64,000 nt of DNA from Rivibacter subsaxonicus (GTDB lineage Bacteria > Pseudomonadota > Gammaproteobacteria > Burkholderiales > Burkholderiaceae_C), in contig NZ_SHKP01000007.1 in the NCBI RefSeq assembly GCF_004217215.1, positions 186,001-250,000 of the forward strand. Reading direction: 5' to 3'. Shown here one piece after another: positions 51,961-60,937 of this stretch. The notes beneath the pieces are model-generated. The model worked only from the letters and a program-made list of their open reading frames with translations, was not told where the DNA came from and ran no database searches. Position 1 is the first letter of the stretch; the number at the start of each line of letters is the position of its first letter. The position numbers and the translations under genes were made by a program.

Positions 51961-51985
51961 ATGCCGGTGTCCTCGACACCGGCAT
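51961..51985 (+). terminator. Strong hairpin with T-rich tail just upstream of mlaF
   Basis: A perfect 11-bp stem (ATGCCGGTGTC and GACACCGGCAT) with a CTC loop, followed by TTGTTTGTT. It begins 17 bp before the mlaF ATG at 52002, counted from its end. A TATCAT at 51951-51956 just upstream could be a -10 element. It could terminate gltBD transcripts or act as a 5'-leader structure of the mla operon; sequence alone does not decide. Confidence 0.6.
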
Positions 51986-52001
51986 TTGTTTGTTGGTGCC
52001 C

Positions 52002-52895
52002 ATGAGCGAACTCGCGCTGTCAGAGTCCCGGGCCGGGTCGGCCCCGGCGCCCGGCGCTTCCCCCGTTGCTGCCCCCCCGACGCCCCTGATCGAACTGCGG
52101 GGCGTCAGCTGCGGCTATGGCGACCGCGTCGTGCTGCGCGATGTCGACATCAGCGTGCCGCGCGGCACGGTGGTGGCCTTGATGGGTACCTCCGGCGGCG
52201 GCAAGACCACCGTTCTGCGCCTGATCGGCCGCCAGATCGGCGTGATGAGCGGGCAGGTGTTCTTCGACGGCGTCGACATCGCCACGCTCGACCGCGACGG
52301 CCTCTACGCCGCGCGCCGCCGCATGGGCATGCTGTTCCAGCAGGGCGCGCTGTTCACCGACCTCTCGGTGTTCGACAACGTCGCTTTCCCGCTGCGCGAG
52401 CACACCGACCTCGACGAGGAGATGATCCGCGACCTGGTGCTGATGAAGCTCGAGGCGGTGGGGCTGCGCGGCGCGCGCGACCTGATGCCGAGCCAGGTCT
52501 CGGGAGGCATGAGCCGGCGCGTGGCGCTGGCGCGCGCGATGGCGCTCGACCCCGAGCTGATGCTCTACGACGAGCCCTTCGCCGGCCTCGATCCGATCTC
52601 GATGGGCGTTGCCGCGACGCTGATCCACGACCTCAACGAGGCGCTCGGCGCCACCAGCATCGTCGTCTCGCACGACGTCGACGAGACCTTCTCCATCGCC
52701 GACCACGTGGTCTTCATCGCCAACGGCGGCGTTGTCGCCCAGGGCACGCCGGCCGAGATGCGCGCCAGCACCGACCCGCTGGTGCGCCAGTTCGTCGATG
52801 GCAAGGCCGATGGCCCGGTGCGCTTTCACTATGCCGCGCCGTCGGCGGCCGATGACTTCCGCGTCAAGGCGGCCGACGGCGACGCCAAGCCATGA
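52002..52895 (+). CDS. mlaF: Phospholipid-transport ABC ATPase MlaF
   Basis: A 297-residue ATPase from the ATG at 52002 (a TTG at 51990 is less likely). Walker A is [10 protein letters not shown], the Q-loop [16 protein letters not shown] is typical of MlaF, the signature is VSGGMSRR and Walker [16 protein letters not shown] Pro/Ala-rich N-terminal tail precedes the core. With MlaE, MlaD and MlaB it forms the inner-membrane complex that moves phospholipids to keep outer-membrane asymmetry. It overlaps mlaE by four bases. Confidence 0.95.
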   Translation: MSELALSESRAGSAPAPGASPVAAPPTPLIELRGVSCGYGDRVVLRDVDISVPRGTVVALMGTSGGGKTTVLRLIGRQIGVMSGQVFFDGVDIATLDRDGLYAARRRMGMLFQQGALFTDLSVFDNVAFPLREHTDLDEEMIRDLVLMKLEAVGLRGARDLMPSQVSGGMSRRVALARAMALDPELMLYDEPFAGLDPISMGVAATLIHDLNEALGATSIVVSHDVDETFSIADHVVFIANGGVVAQGTPAEMRASTDPLVRQFVDGKADGPVRFHYAAPSAADDFRVKAADGDAKP

Positions 52896-53689
52896 GCGAG
52901 CCCTCACCCTACCGCTTCGGGCCTTCGGCGCTCGGCTTCGCCGTGCGCGCCAAGCTCGAGGACCTCGGCGCCGGCGCGCGCCTGTTCGCGCGGCTGTGCC
53001 TGTTGCTCGGCAGCGTGCTGCGCCGGCCGCGGCTGCTGGTCGACCAGATCCATTTCCTCGGCAACCACTCGCTGGCGATCATCACCGTCTCCGGCCTGTT
53101 CGTCGGCTTCGTGCTCGGCCTGCAGGGCTACTACACGCTGCAGCGCTATGGCGCGGCCGAGTCGCTCGGCCTGCTGGTGGCGCTATCGCTGGTGCGCGAG
53201 CTCGGGCCGGTGGTCACCGCGCTGCTGTTCGCGGGCCGCGCCGGCACCTCGCTGACCGCCGAGATCGGCCTCATGAAGGCCGGCGAGCAACTGGCGGCGA
53301 TGGAGATGATGGCGGTCGATCCGGTGCAGCGGGTGCTGGCGCCGCGCTTCTGGGGCGGCGTGATCGCGCTGCCGCTGCTGGCGGCGGTGTTCTCGGCGGT
53401 CGGCATCATCGGCGGCTGGGCGGTCGGCGTACTGCTGATCGGCGTCGATGCCGGCGCCTTCTGGTCGCAGATGCAGGGCGGCGTCGACGTGTTCAAGGAT
53501 GTGGGTAACGGCGTCGTCAAGAGCATCGTGTTCGGCTTTACCGTCAGCTTCGTCGCGCTGTTGCAGGGCTATGCCTGCCAGCCCACGCCCGAGGGCGTGT
53601 CGCGCGCGACCACCCGCACCGTGGTGGTGGCATCGCTGGCGGTGCTGGCGCTCGACTTTGTGCTGACCGCGATGATGTTCAGCGTCTGA
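52892..53689 (+). CDS. mlaE: Phospholipid-transport permease MlaE
   Basis: A 265-residue inner-membrane permease with five or six spans. [46 protein letters not shown] and [13 protein letters not shown] are the MlaE family motifs; the last contains the coupling helix that contacts MlaF. It ends 16 bp before mlaD. Confidence 0.95.
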   Translation: MSEPSPYRFGPSALGFAVRAKLEDLGAGARLFARLCLLLGSVLRRPRLLVDQIHFLGNHSLAIITVSGLFVGFVLGLQGYYTLQRYGAAESLGLLVALSLVRELGPVVTALLFAGRAGTSLTAEIGLMKAGEQLAAMEMMAVDPVQRVLAPRFWGGVIALPLLAAVFSAVGIIGGWAVGVLLIGVDAGAFWSQMQGGVDVFKDVGNGVVKSIVFGFTVSFVALLQGYACQPTPEGVSRATTRTVVVASLAVLALDFVLTAMMFSV

Positions 53690-53705
53690 GGGGTAGGGAA
53701 GAACA

Positions 53706-54182
53706 ATGCAGAAATCCAAGAACGACCTCTGGGTCGGCCTGTTCGTGCTGATCGGCGCGGCGGCGATCCTGTTCCTGGCGCTCAAGGCCGGCAACCTGCT
53801 GAGCCTGAGCTTCGACGAGAGCTACCGCGTCGACGCCCGCTTCGACAACATCGGCGGCCTCAAGGTGCGCGCGCCGGTCAAGAGCGCCGGCGTGGTGGTT
53901 GGCCGCGTGGCGTCGATCAGCTTCGACGACAAGACCTACCAGGCGCAGGTGCAGATCGACTTCGACAAGCGCTTCAGCTTCCCCAAGGACAGCTCGGCCA
54001 AGATCCTCACCGCCGGCCTGCTCGGCGAGCAGTACATCGGCATCGAACCCGGCGCCGAGGAGAAACTGCTCGCCGCCGGCGAATCGATCCGCATGACGCA
54101 GTCGGCGGTGGTGCTCGAGAACCTGATCAGCCAGTTCCTCTACAACAAGGCTGCCGACGCCGGGGACGGGGCCAAGAAGTGA
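53706..54182 (+). CDS. mlaD: MCE-domain phospholipid-binding protein MlaD
   Basis: A 158-residue protein: KSKNDLWVGLFVLIGAAAIL at the N-terminus is the single membrane anchor, followed by one MCE domain (ARFDNIGGLKVRAPVKSAGV, VGRVASISFDDKTYQAQV, ILTAGLLGEQYIGIEPG). MlaD forms a hexameric ring in the periplasm through which lipids pass. Its stop overlaps the mlaA GTG as GTGA. Confidence 0.95.
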   Translation: MQKSKNDLWVGLFVLIGAAAILFLALKAGNLLSLSFDESYRVDARFDNIGGLKVRAPVKSAGVVVGRVASISFDDKTYQAQVQIDFDKRFSFPKDSSAKILTAGLLGEQYIGIEPGAEEKLLAAGESIRMTQSAVVLENLISQFLYNKAADAGDGAKK

Positions 54183-54997
54183 GGATGAGCACGCCGGCCC
54201 GCTGCCTGCGCGCACTGGCCTGGGTGCTGCTCGCCGCATGGCTGGGCGGCTGCGCCACGGTCGATCGCCCGGATCCGATCGAGCCCTACAACCGCAAGAT
54301 CTTTGCCTTCAACGAAGGCGTGGACAAGTATGCGATCGCACCGGTGGCGACCGTCTACCGCGAGCTGACGCCGCAACCGGTGCGGGTCGGCGTCGACAAC
54401 TTCTTCCACAACTTCCAGGACGCCTGGTCGGCGGTCAACCTGCTGCTGCAGGGACGCATTGCCGACGCCGGCAACGACCTGATCCGCTTCGGCCTCAACA
54501 GCACCTTCGGCTTTGGCGGCATCATCGACTGGGCCGGCGAACTGGGTCTGGAGCGCCACGATGCAGACTTCGGCATCACGCTTGGCCGCTGGGGCTTCGA
54601 GCCGGGGGCCTACATCGTGTGGCCGATCCTCGGGCCCTCGACGGTGCGCGACACGGTCGGCCTGCCGGCCGACATCTATTTCTCGCCCGACCAGCAGGTC
54701 AACTCGGTGGCGCTGCGCAATTCGCTGTCGGGGCTGCGCATCATCAATGCCCGCTCCCAGTTGCTGGCGGCCACCCGCCTGCTAGACGACATCGTGCTCG
54801 ACAAATACACCTTCGTGCGCGACGCTTATCTGCAGCGCCGGCGTAACCTGATCTACGACGGCGAACCGCCGGATCGAGAAGAACCCGAGATACCACCCGC
54901 CGAGCCGCGCCTCGCCCCCGACCTGCGACCCGAGCCACCCGCGTCGCCGCCGAGCGCTCCGGTGCCCGGTGCACCGGCCTCGGGCCCCGCACGTTGA
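54179..54997 (+). CDS. mlaA: Outer-membrane lipoprotein MlaA (VacJ)
   Basis: A 272-residue lipoprotein from a GTG at 54179 (ATG at 54185 also possible). The lipobox is WLGGC (Cys25). EPYNRKIFAFNEGVDKY, FFHNFQDAWSAVNLLLQG, RFGLNSTFGFGGIIDWA, and the pore-gating WPILGPSTVRDTVG are classic MlaA motifs. The tail is an unusually long Pro/Ala-rich extension. It removes mislocalised phospholipids from the outer leaflet. Its presence inside the mla operon is the Burkholderiales arrangement, unlike E. coli. Confidence 0.95.
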   Translation: MRMSTPARCLRALAWVLLAAWLGGCATVDRPDPIEPYNRKIFAFNEGVDKYAIAPVATVYRELTPQPVRVGVDNFFHNFQDAWSAVNLLLQGRIADAGNDLIRFGLNSTFGFGGIIDWAGELGLERHDADFGITLGRWGFEPGAYIVWPILGPSTVRDTVGLPADIYFSPDQQVNSVALRNSLSGLRIINARSQLLAATRLLDDIVLDKYTFVRDAYLQRRRNLIYDGEPPDREEPEIPPAEPRLAPDLRPEPPASPPSAPVPGAPASGPAR

Positions 54998-55038
54998 ACA
55001 CACAGCGGCGGTTCGCGCCGCCCACTCCGTCGATCGAG

Positions 55039-55680
55039 ATGATGAATGCCATGATGAACCTGAACCGACGCCGCTGGATCGGCGCGCTCGCCCTGAGCCT
55101 GGGTCTGCTGCCGCTGGCCGCGCTGCACGCCGAGCCGGTCGCGCCCGACGCGCTGATCAAGCAGGTCTCCGATGACGTGATCGACGCGGTCAAGGCCGAC
55201 AAGGCGATCCAGGCCGGTGACGTCAAGCGCATCGTCGCGCTGGTCGATGCCAAGGTGCTGCCGCACGTCAACTTCGAGCGCATGACGGCCTCCGCGGTCG
55301 GCCGCTACTGGCGCCAGGCCACGCCCGACCAGAAGCAGCGGCTGCAGGCCGAGTTCAAGCAACTGCTGGTGCGCACCTACTCGGGCGCGCTGACCCAGGT
55401 CAAGGACCAGACCGTCGAGCTCAAGGCGATGCGCGGCAAGCCGGAAGATCCCGAGGTCATCGTGCGCACCGAGGTGCGCGGCCGTGGCGACCCGATCCAG
55501 CTCGACTACCGCCTCGAGAAGGTCGGCGAGGGCTGGAAGATCTATGACGTCAACGTGCTCGGCGTCTGGCTGGTCGAGAACTACCGCAACAGCTTCGCGC
55601 AGGAGATCAGTGCCAACGGCATCGACGGCCTGATCGCCAAGCTGGCCGAGCGCAACAAGGCGGCGGCCGCCAAGAGTTGA
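55039..55680 (+). CDS. mlaC: Periplasmic phospholipid shuttle MlaC
   Basis: A 213-residue protein if started at the ATG at 55039; a TTG at 54994 overlapping the mlaA stop and ATGs at 55042-55054 are alternatives. The signal peptide (RRWIGALALSLGLLPLAALHA) is followed by a Tol-Tol-Ttg2 domain: VDAKVLPHVNFERMTASAVG, YSGALTQVKDQTVELK and WKIYDVNVLGVWLVENYRN. It carries lipids between MlaA and MlaFEDB. Confidence 0.93.
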   Translation: MMNAMMNLNRRRWIGALALSLGLLPLAALHAEPVAPDALIKQVSDDVIDAVKADKAIQAGDVKRIVALVDAKVLPHVNFERMTASAVGRYWRQATPDQKQRLQAEFKQLLVRTYSGALTQVKDQTVELKAMRGKPEDPEVIVRTEVRGRGDPIQLDYRLEKVGEGWKIYDVNVLGVWLVENYRNSFAQEISANGIDGLIAKLAERNKAAAAKS

Positions 55681-55964
55681 GCGCGGAGGCGATCGCGATG
55701 CTGCTGCTGCCCGAGTCGCTCACCGCCCGCGAGGCGCGCGACACGCTGCGCCTGCTCAGGGTCGCGCTCGAGCGCGAGGGCGGCGAGCGGCTGCTGGTCG
55801 ATGCGATGCCGTTGCAGCGCTTCGACTCCAGCGCGCTGGCGGTGCTGCTCGAGTGCCGGCGCCTGGCCCAGGCCTGGGGCAAGCGCTTCGAACTGCGCCA
55901 TCCGCCGACGGCACTGCTGCGGCTGGCCAGGCTCTACGGCGTCGAGCAGCTGATCACGGGCTGA
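55677..55964 (+). CDS. mlaB: STAS-domain protein MlaB
   Basis: A 95-residue cytoplasmic STAS protein from a TTG at 55677 that overlaps the mlaC stop (an ATG at 55698 is an alternative). The phosphoacceptor-like motif is RFDSSALAVLLECRRLA (Ser51/Ser52) and the end LRLARLYGVEQLI is typical. MlaB stabilises and regulates the MlaF ATPase dimer. Last gene of mlaFEDACB. Confidence 0.9.
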   Translation: MSAEAIAMLLLPESLTAREARDTLRLLRVALEREGGERLLVDAMPLQRFDSSALAVLLECRRLAQAWGKRFELRHPPTALLRLARLYGVEQLITG

Positions 55965-56045
55965 GCGCCCACGGCGCGCCGAGCGGCAGGGCGCCGCAGG
56001 TACCATCGGTGCGACGCCCGCACGGGGCAATTGCATCCTGGCGCC

Positions 56046-56996
56046 ATGGCCTCGCAACTCGACCAGCTCAAGCAGTTCACCACGGTGGTTGCCGACACCG
56101 GGGACTTCCTCCAGCTCGCCGCCTATGCGCCGCGCGACGCCACCACCAATCCGAGCCTGATCCTCAAGGCCGTCAAGCAGCCGGCCTACGCGCCGCTGCT
56201 GGCGCAGACCGTCGGCGCCCATCGCGGCCAGCCGCTGGCGGCACTGGTCGATCGCGTGCTGGTGCGCTTCGGCTGCGAGATCCTGAAGGTGGTTCCGGGC
56301 CGCGTCTCGACCGAGGTCGACGCCCGCCTGAGCTTCGACACCGCCGCCACCATCGCGCGCGCGCAGCGCCTGGTCCAGATGTACGAGTCCGAGGGCATCG
56401 GCCGCGAGCGGGTGCTGATCAAGATGGCTGCTACCTGGGAAGGCATCCAGGCGGCCAAGGCGCTCGAGCACCTGGGCATCCACTGCAACCTGACGCTGCT
56501 GTTCTCCTTCTCGCAGGCGGTGGCCTGCGGCGAGGCCGGCGTCACGCTGATCTCGCCCTTCGTCGGCCGCATCTACGACTGGCACAAGAAGCAGGCCGGC
56601 GCGGCCTGGGACGAGGCGGCCCAGGCCGGTGCCAACGACCCAGGCGTTGCTTCCGTGACGCGCATCTGGCGCTACTTCCGCAAGTTCGGCATCGACACCG
56701 AGGTGATGGGTGCGAGCTTTCGCAACACCGGCCAGATCGTGGCGCTGGCCGGTTGCGACCTGCTGACGATCAGCCCGGAGCTGCTCGGCCAGCTGCAGCA
56801 GTCCGAGGCACCGCTGCGGCGTGCGCTCGACGAGGTCGACGCCAAGGCTTGCGATGCGCGCGCCGTCAGCTACAACGAGGCGAGCTTCCGCTTCGCGATG
56901 AACGAGGATGCGATGGCGGGTGACAAGCTGGCCGAGGGCATCCGCCTGTTTGCCGCCGACACCCGCGCGCTCGACGCGCTGATCCAAGCTGCCTGA
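56046..56996 (+). CDS. tal: Transaldolase
   Basis: A 316-residue enzyme of the non-oxidative pentose phosphate pathway that swaps a dihydroxyacetone unit between sugar phosphates. The start is the ATG at 56046 ([19 protein letters not shown]). [12 protein letters not shown] and the Schiff-base Lys126 in [12 protein letters not shown] are diagnostic, as are [14 protein letters not shown] and [10 protein letters not shown]. It lies 12 bp upstream of pgi; the two probably form an operon. Confidence 0.97.
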   Translation: MASQLDQLKQFTTVVADTGDFLQLAAYAPRDATTNPSLILKAVKQPAYAPLLAQTVGAHRGQPLAALVDRVLVRFGCEILKVVPGRVSTEVDARLSFDTAATIARAQRLVQMYESEGIGRERVLIKMAATWEGIQAAKALEHLGIHCNLTLLFSFSQAVACGEAGVTLISPFVGRIYDWHKKQAGAAWDEAAQAGANDPGVASVTRIWRYFRKFGIDTEVMGASFRNTGQIVALAGCDLLTISPELLGQLQQSEAPLRRALDEVDAKACDARAVSYNEASFRFAMNEDAMAGDKLAEGIRLFAADTRALDALIQAA

Positions 56997-57008
56997 GGAC
57001 CATTCGCG

Positions 57009-58643
57009 ATGAGCACTGATGCCTGGCGTGCACGACCACGCTGTGACCGTACGCCGGCCTGGGCCTGGCTGCAGGCGCTGCGAGGCCCCTTCGTCGCCGG
57101 CTTCGACCTGCGCGCGGCCTTCGCCGCCGATCCGGCGCGCTTCGAGGCCCTCGCTTTCGAGGCGCCGCATCTGCTGGCCGACCTCTCCAAGGCGCACTGG
57201 AATGCCGAGATCCGAAGCGCGCTGAACGCGCTGGCCGTCGAGACCGGCGTCGAGGCCTGGCGCGACGCCCAGCTCGCCGGCGAGCCGGTCAACACCACCG
57301 AAGGCCGCGCCGCGCTCCACAGCGCCCTGCGCGCACCGCGCGATCCGGCGCTCCCCGCACCGCATGCCGACGAGGTCCACGCGGTGCTCGACGCGCTGCT
57401 GGCCTACGCCGAGGCCGTGCGGGCACGCGCGCAGTCGGGCCAGATCGACGACGTGGTCCACATCGGCATCGGTGGCTCCGACCTCGGCCCGCGGCTGGCG
57501 GTACAGGCCTTGCGCGGGCACGCGCAGGGTGGCCCGCGGCTGCATTTCGTCTCCAACGTCGATGCCCACGAGATCACGGCGCTGCTGCCGGGGCTGCAGG
57601 CGCGGCGCACGCTGTTCATCGTCGCCTCCAAGACCTTCACCACGCAGGAAACCATGGCCAACGCGCAGGTCGCGCGCGCCTGGTTCCTGCAGAATGGTGG
57701 CGACGAATCGGCGCTGGCGCAGCACTTCGTCGGCCTCACGACCAACCTCGAGGCGGCCGCGGCCTTCGGCATCCGGCACTGCTTCGGCTTCTGGGACTGG
57801 GTCGGCGGCCGCTACTCGCTGTGGAGCGCGATCGGCCTGCCGATCGCGATCGCCATCGGCGCCGAGGGCTTCCGCGCGATGCTGGCCGGCGCCCACGCGA
57901 TGGACCGCCACTGGGCCGAGACGCCGATTGCGCGCAACCTGCCGATCCAGCTGGCGCTGCTCGCGCTGTGGGAGCGCAACTTTCTCGGCTTTGCCAGCCG
58001 CTGCGTGCTGCCCTATCACCAGGACCTGGCGCGGCTGCCGGCCCACCTGCAGCAGCTCGAGATGGAGAGCCTGGGCAAGCGGGTCGACCTGGCCGGCGAG
58101 CCACTGCCCGGCGAGTCCGTGGCGGTGACCTGGGGCGAGCCGGGCAGCAACTCGCAGCACAGCTTCTTCCAGGCGCTGCACCAGGGCACGACGGTGGTGC
58201 CGATCGAGTTCATCCTCGTGCGCCAGCCGACCCACACCGAGCCGGCGATGCACGCGATGCTGCTCGCCAACGGCCTCGCCCAGAGCCGCGCGCTGATGAT
58301 GGGCAAGAGCGAGGCCGAGGCACGCACCGAGAAGGCATCGACCGCCGCCGTGGACATCGATGCCGGCGTGCTGGCCCGCCATCGCACCTTCACCGGCAAT
58401 CGGCCGAGCACCACGTTGTTGCTCGAGCGGCTCGACCCGGCGTCCTTCGGTGCGCTGGTCGCGCTCTACGAACACCGCGTCTCGACGCTCGGCGCGCTGT
58501 GGGGCATCAACCCCTTCGACCAGTGGGGCGTCGAACTCGGCAAGCAGATGTGCAACGACCTGCTGCCGCGACTGCAGAGCGGCGACACGGGCGGCCTAGA
58601 CGGCTCGACCGCCGGGTTGCTGGCGCGATTGCGCGGCGCCTGA
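57009..58643 (+). CDS. pgi: Glucose-6-phosphate isomerase
   Basis: A 544-residue cytoplasmic enzyme. Visible motifs are VNTTEGRAALHSALR, VVHIGIGGSDLGPRL, the first PGI signature around ASKTFTTQETMANA, GRYSLWSAIGLPIAIAIG, QGTTVVPIEFI, and the second signature GALWGINPFDQWGVELGKQM. It interconverts glucose-6-phosphate and fructose-6-phosphate, supplying the GlmS substrate as well as glycolysis. Co-directional with tal. Confidence 0.97.
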   Translation: MSTDAWRARPRCDRTPAWAWLQALRGPFVAGFDLRAAFAADPARFEALAFEAPHLLADLSKAHWNAEIRSALNALAVETGVEAWRDAQLAGEPVNTTEGRAALHSALRAPRDPALPAPHADEVHAVLDALLAYAEAVRARAQSGQIDDVVHIGIGGSDLGPRLAVQALRGHAQGGPRLHFVSNVDAHEITALLPGLQARRTLFIVASKTFTTQETMANAQVARAWFLQNGGDESALAQHFVGLTTNLEAAAAFGIRHCFGFWDWVGGRYSLWSAIGLPIAIAIGAEGFRAMLAGAHAMDRHWAETPIARNLPIQLALLALWERNFLGFASRCVLPYHQDLARLPAHLQQLEMESLGKRVDLAGEPLPGESVAVTWGEPGSNSQHSFFQALHQGTTVVPIEFILVRQPTHTEPAMHAMLLANGLAQSRALMMGKSEAEARTEKASTAAVDIDAGVLARHRTFTGNRPSTTLLLERLDPASFGALVALYEHRVSTLGALWGINPFDQWGVELGKQMCNDLLPRLQSGDTGGLDGSTAGLLARLRGA

Positions 58644-59055
58644 TAACGGCGACGGCGCGTGCCGAGGTGCGCCGGCGCCGAAGGGAGCGTGGCTTCGAGG
58701 CAGATCGTCTGCGCGCCCGGATCACCCTGGACCGATAATCCTGCCAGGCCATGCCATCAGGTGTGCCGTGGGCTGGCCGCTGCGAGCCTGACCGACGACC
58801 ATGCCGTCATCCGGCACCGGTTCCGTCGCAGCCGATAGATCGCATAACCAGGTGCACTGACCGACCGCGTGCCCCGGCGGCCCAGCGCCCGCCGCCGGAT
58901 CCACGCTGCTGCGCGGCCATGCGCTTGGCAGGCACGTCACCGGCCAAGCGAGCATGGCTCGCAAGTTGCACTGGCGCCAGGTTGATCCGGTCGTCGCCGT
59001 TCGTCAGAGCTGCCACGCCAAGCCGGATCCGAGGATTTCCGTTGGAAGCGGTGCC
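58644..59055. other. 412-bp intergenic region with no recognised gene
   Basis: Both strands lack a convincing coding region. A GATAAT at 58733-58738 could be a -10 element for the DUF1800 gene, but no matching -35 is present. An in-frame upstream extension of the DUF1800 gene to 58954 is possible but its translation looks unlike a signal peptide. Confidence 0.5.
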
Positions 59056-60930
59056 ATGCCCCCAATGCTCAATCCCCCAACCGGTGATCTCGTGCACGAG
59101 GCTCCCGCATCGGTGCAGCGCTTGCCAGCGGCGCCGGGTCCGATTGAGGGCTCGCAAGCCTTCAGCGCGACCGCACTCGCGGCAGCAGCCGCTTCCTTGT
59201 TGGCCGCCTGTGGCGGCGGTGGCGGCGGGGAGGCCGCCGCCGCCCCGGCGCCGCCGGCCGTGCCAGTCGTCTTGGCCGAGGCCGACACCGAGGCCGCACG
59301 CTTCCTGCAGCAGGCCCAGTTCTCGGCATCCGACGCTGCGATCACGAGCGTCAAGAGCCTGGGCCCCGCGGCATGGCTCGATCAGCAGATGGAACTACCG
59401 ACGGGCGAGACGGCCTGGGACTGGCTCAACTCGCGCGGCTACGACACGATCAGCGACACGACACGCTACTACGACAGCACCTATCCCGCTGACCATGCGA
59501 TCTGGCGTCAGTTGATGAGCGCCAGCGACCCGGTTCGCAGGCGCATGGCGCTGGCGATGAGCGAGTTCTTCGTGGTGTCGCTGTCTGGCATCGATGTGAC
59601 CTGGCGCAGCCACTTCGTGGCGCACTACTGGGACCAACTCAATGCCAACGCCTTTGGCAATTTCCGCACGCTGCTAGAGGACGTCACGCTCAACCCCGCG
59701 ATGGGCGTCTACCTCAATACCCGCGGCAACCAGAAGGAGGACGCCCGCACCGGCCGCCAGCCCGACGAGAACTACGCGCGCGAGGTGATGCAGTTGTTCA
59801 GCATCGGGCTCTACAAGCTCAACCTCGATGGCACGCCGCAGCTTGGCGGCGACGGCAACCCGATCGAAAGCTACGCGCAGGACGACGTGACAAACCTGGC
59901 GCGCGTCTTCACCGGCTATGACTTCGACAACACCGGCAACCTCAACACCGTCGAGCCGATACGCAACCGCACCATCGGCAACACGCTGAAGACGCGCCTG
60001 CCGATGACCGCCGATTCCGCCAGGCATCCGTCCCCTAGTACCAACAGTCGCCACTCGTCGCTGGCGGCCACGTTTCTCGGCGTCACGATCGCGGCCAACA
60101 CCGACTCCGGCACTGCGCTCAAGACCGCACTCGACACGCTTTTCAATCACGAGAACGTCGGCCCCTTCTTCGGCCGCCAGATGATTCAGCGGCTGGTCAC
60201 CAGCGACCCGAGCCCGGCCTACGTGGCGCGGGTGGCGGCCGCCTTCAACAACAACGGCAGCGGCGTGCGCGGCGACCTCAGGGCGGTCTGGCGCGCGGTG
60301 CTGCTTGACGCCGAGGCGCGCGGCGCCGCCGGCCTCACGGCGGCCGGCTGGGGCAAGCTGCGCGAGCCGATGCTGCGCTTCATCCAGTGGGGCCGGACCT
60401 TCGGCCTGCACTCGATCGCGGGCTCGTGGAAGATCGGCGACCTCAGCAACAACGCCAGCTCGATCGGCCAGAGCCCATTGCGTTCGCCGTCGGTGTTCAA
60501 CTACTTCCGCCCCGGCTATGTGCCGGCCGGTACCGCATTGGCGGCAAGCAGGACACCAGCGCCCGAGTTCCAGATCGTCAACGAGACCACCGTCTCGGGC
60601 TACCTGAACTTCATGCAGAGCGTGGTGAAGGACGGCTTGCGCGTCAACTCGCCCGGCGTGCCGCACAACGACTCCACGTCCTCCGGCTACGACGTCGTTC
60701 CCGACTATGCGGCCGAGCTGGCGCTGGTGACCGACTCCGCAGCACTGGTCGCGCGACTGAACCTGCTGCTTTGCGCGGGCCAGCTGTCGAGCGCGACCCA
60801 GACCATCATCATCAATGCGCTCGACGCCACTGCGCTGAGCGCCACCAGCGCCGACGCGCTCAAGCTCAACCGGGTCGCAGCCGCCGTGCTGCTGGTCCTG
60901 GCCTGCTCCGAGTACCTCGTCCAGAAGTAG
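59056..60930 (+). CDS. DUF1800 family secreted protein
   Basis: A 624-residue protein starting at the ATG at 59056, with GGAAG upstream. A hydrophobic Ala-rich segment ending LLAACGGGGGG near residue 50 looks like a lipoprotein or export signal. The body has the DUF1800 layout: ARFLQQAQFSASDAAI, MALAMSEFFVVS, DENYAREVMQLFSIGLYKLN, DVTNLARVFTGYDFD, HENVGPFFGRQMIQRLVTS and REPMLRFIQWGR. The family almost always precedes a DUF1501 gene, as here, 7 bp away. Both are exported; biochemical function is unknown. Confidence 0.85.
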   Translation: MPPMLNPPTGDLVHEAPASVQRLPAAPGPIEGSQAFSATALAAAAASLLAACGGGGGGEAAAAPAPPAVPVVLAEADTEAARFLQQAQFSASDAAITSVKSLGPAAWLDQQMELPTGETAWDWLNSRGYDTISDTTRYYDSTYPADHAIWRQLMSASDPVRRRMALAMSEFFVVSLSGIDVTWRSHFVAHYWDQLNANAFGNFRTLLEDVTLNPAMGVYLNTRGNQKEDARTGRQPDENYAREVMQLFSIGLYKLNLDGTPQLGGDGNPIESYAQDDVTNLARVFTGYDFDNTGNLNTVEPIRNRTIGNTLKTRLPMTADSARHPSPSTNSRHSSLAATFLGVTIAANTDSGTALKTALDTLFNHENVGPFFGRQMIQRLVTSDPSPAYVARVAAAFNNNGSGVRGDLRAVWRAVLLDAEARGAAGLTAAGWGKLREPMLRFIQWGRTFGLHSIAGSWKIGDLSNNASSIGQSPLRSPSVFNYFRPGYVPAGTALAASRTPAPEFQIVNETTVSGYLNFMQSVVKDGLRVNSPGVPHNDSTSSGYDVVPDYAAELALVTDSAALVARLNLLLCAGQLSSATQTIIINALDATALSATSADALKLNRVAAAVLLVLACSEYLVQK

Positions 60931-60937
60931 GTCCGCC

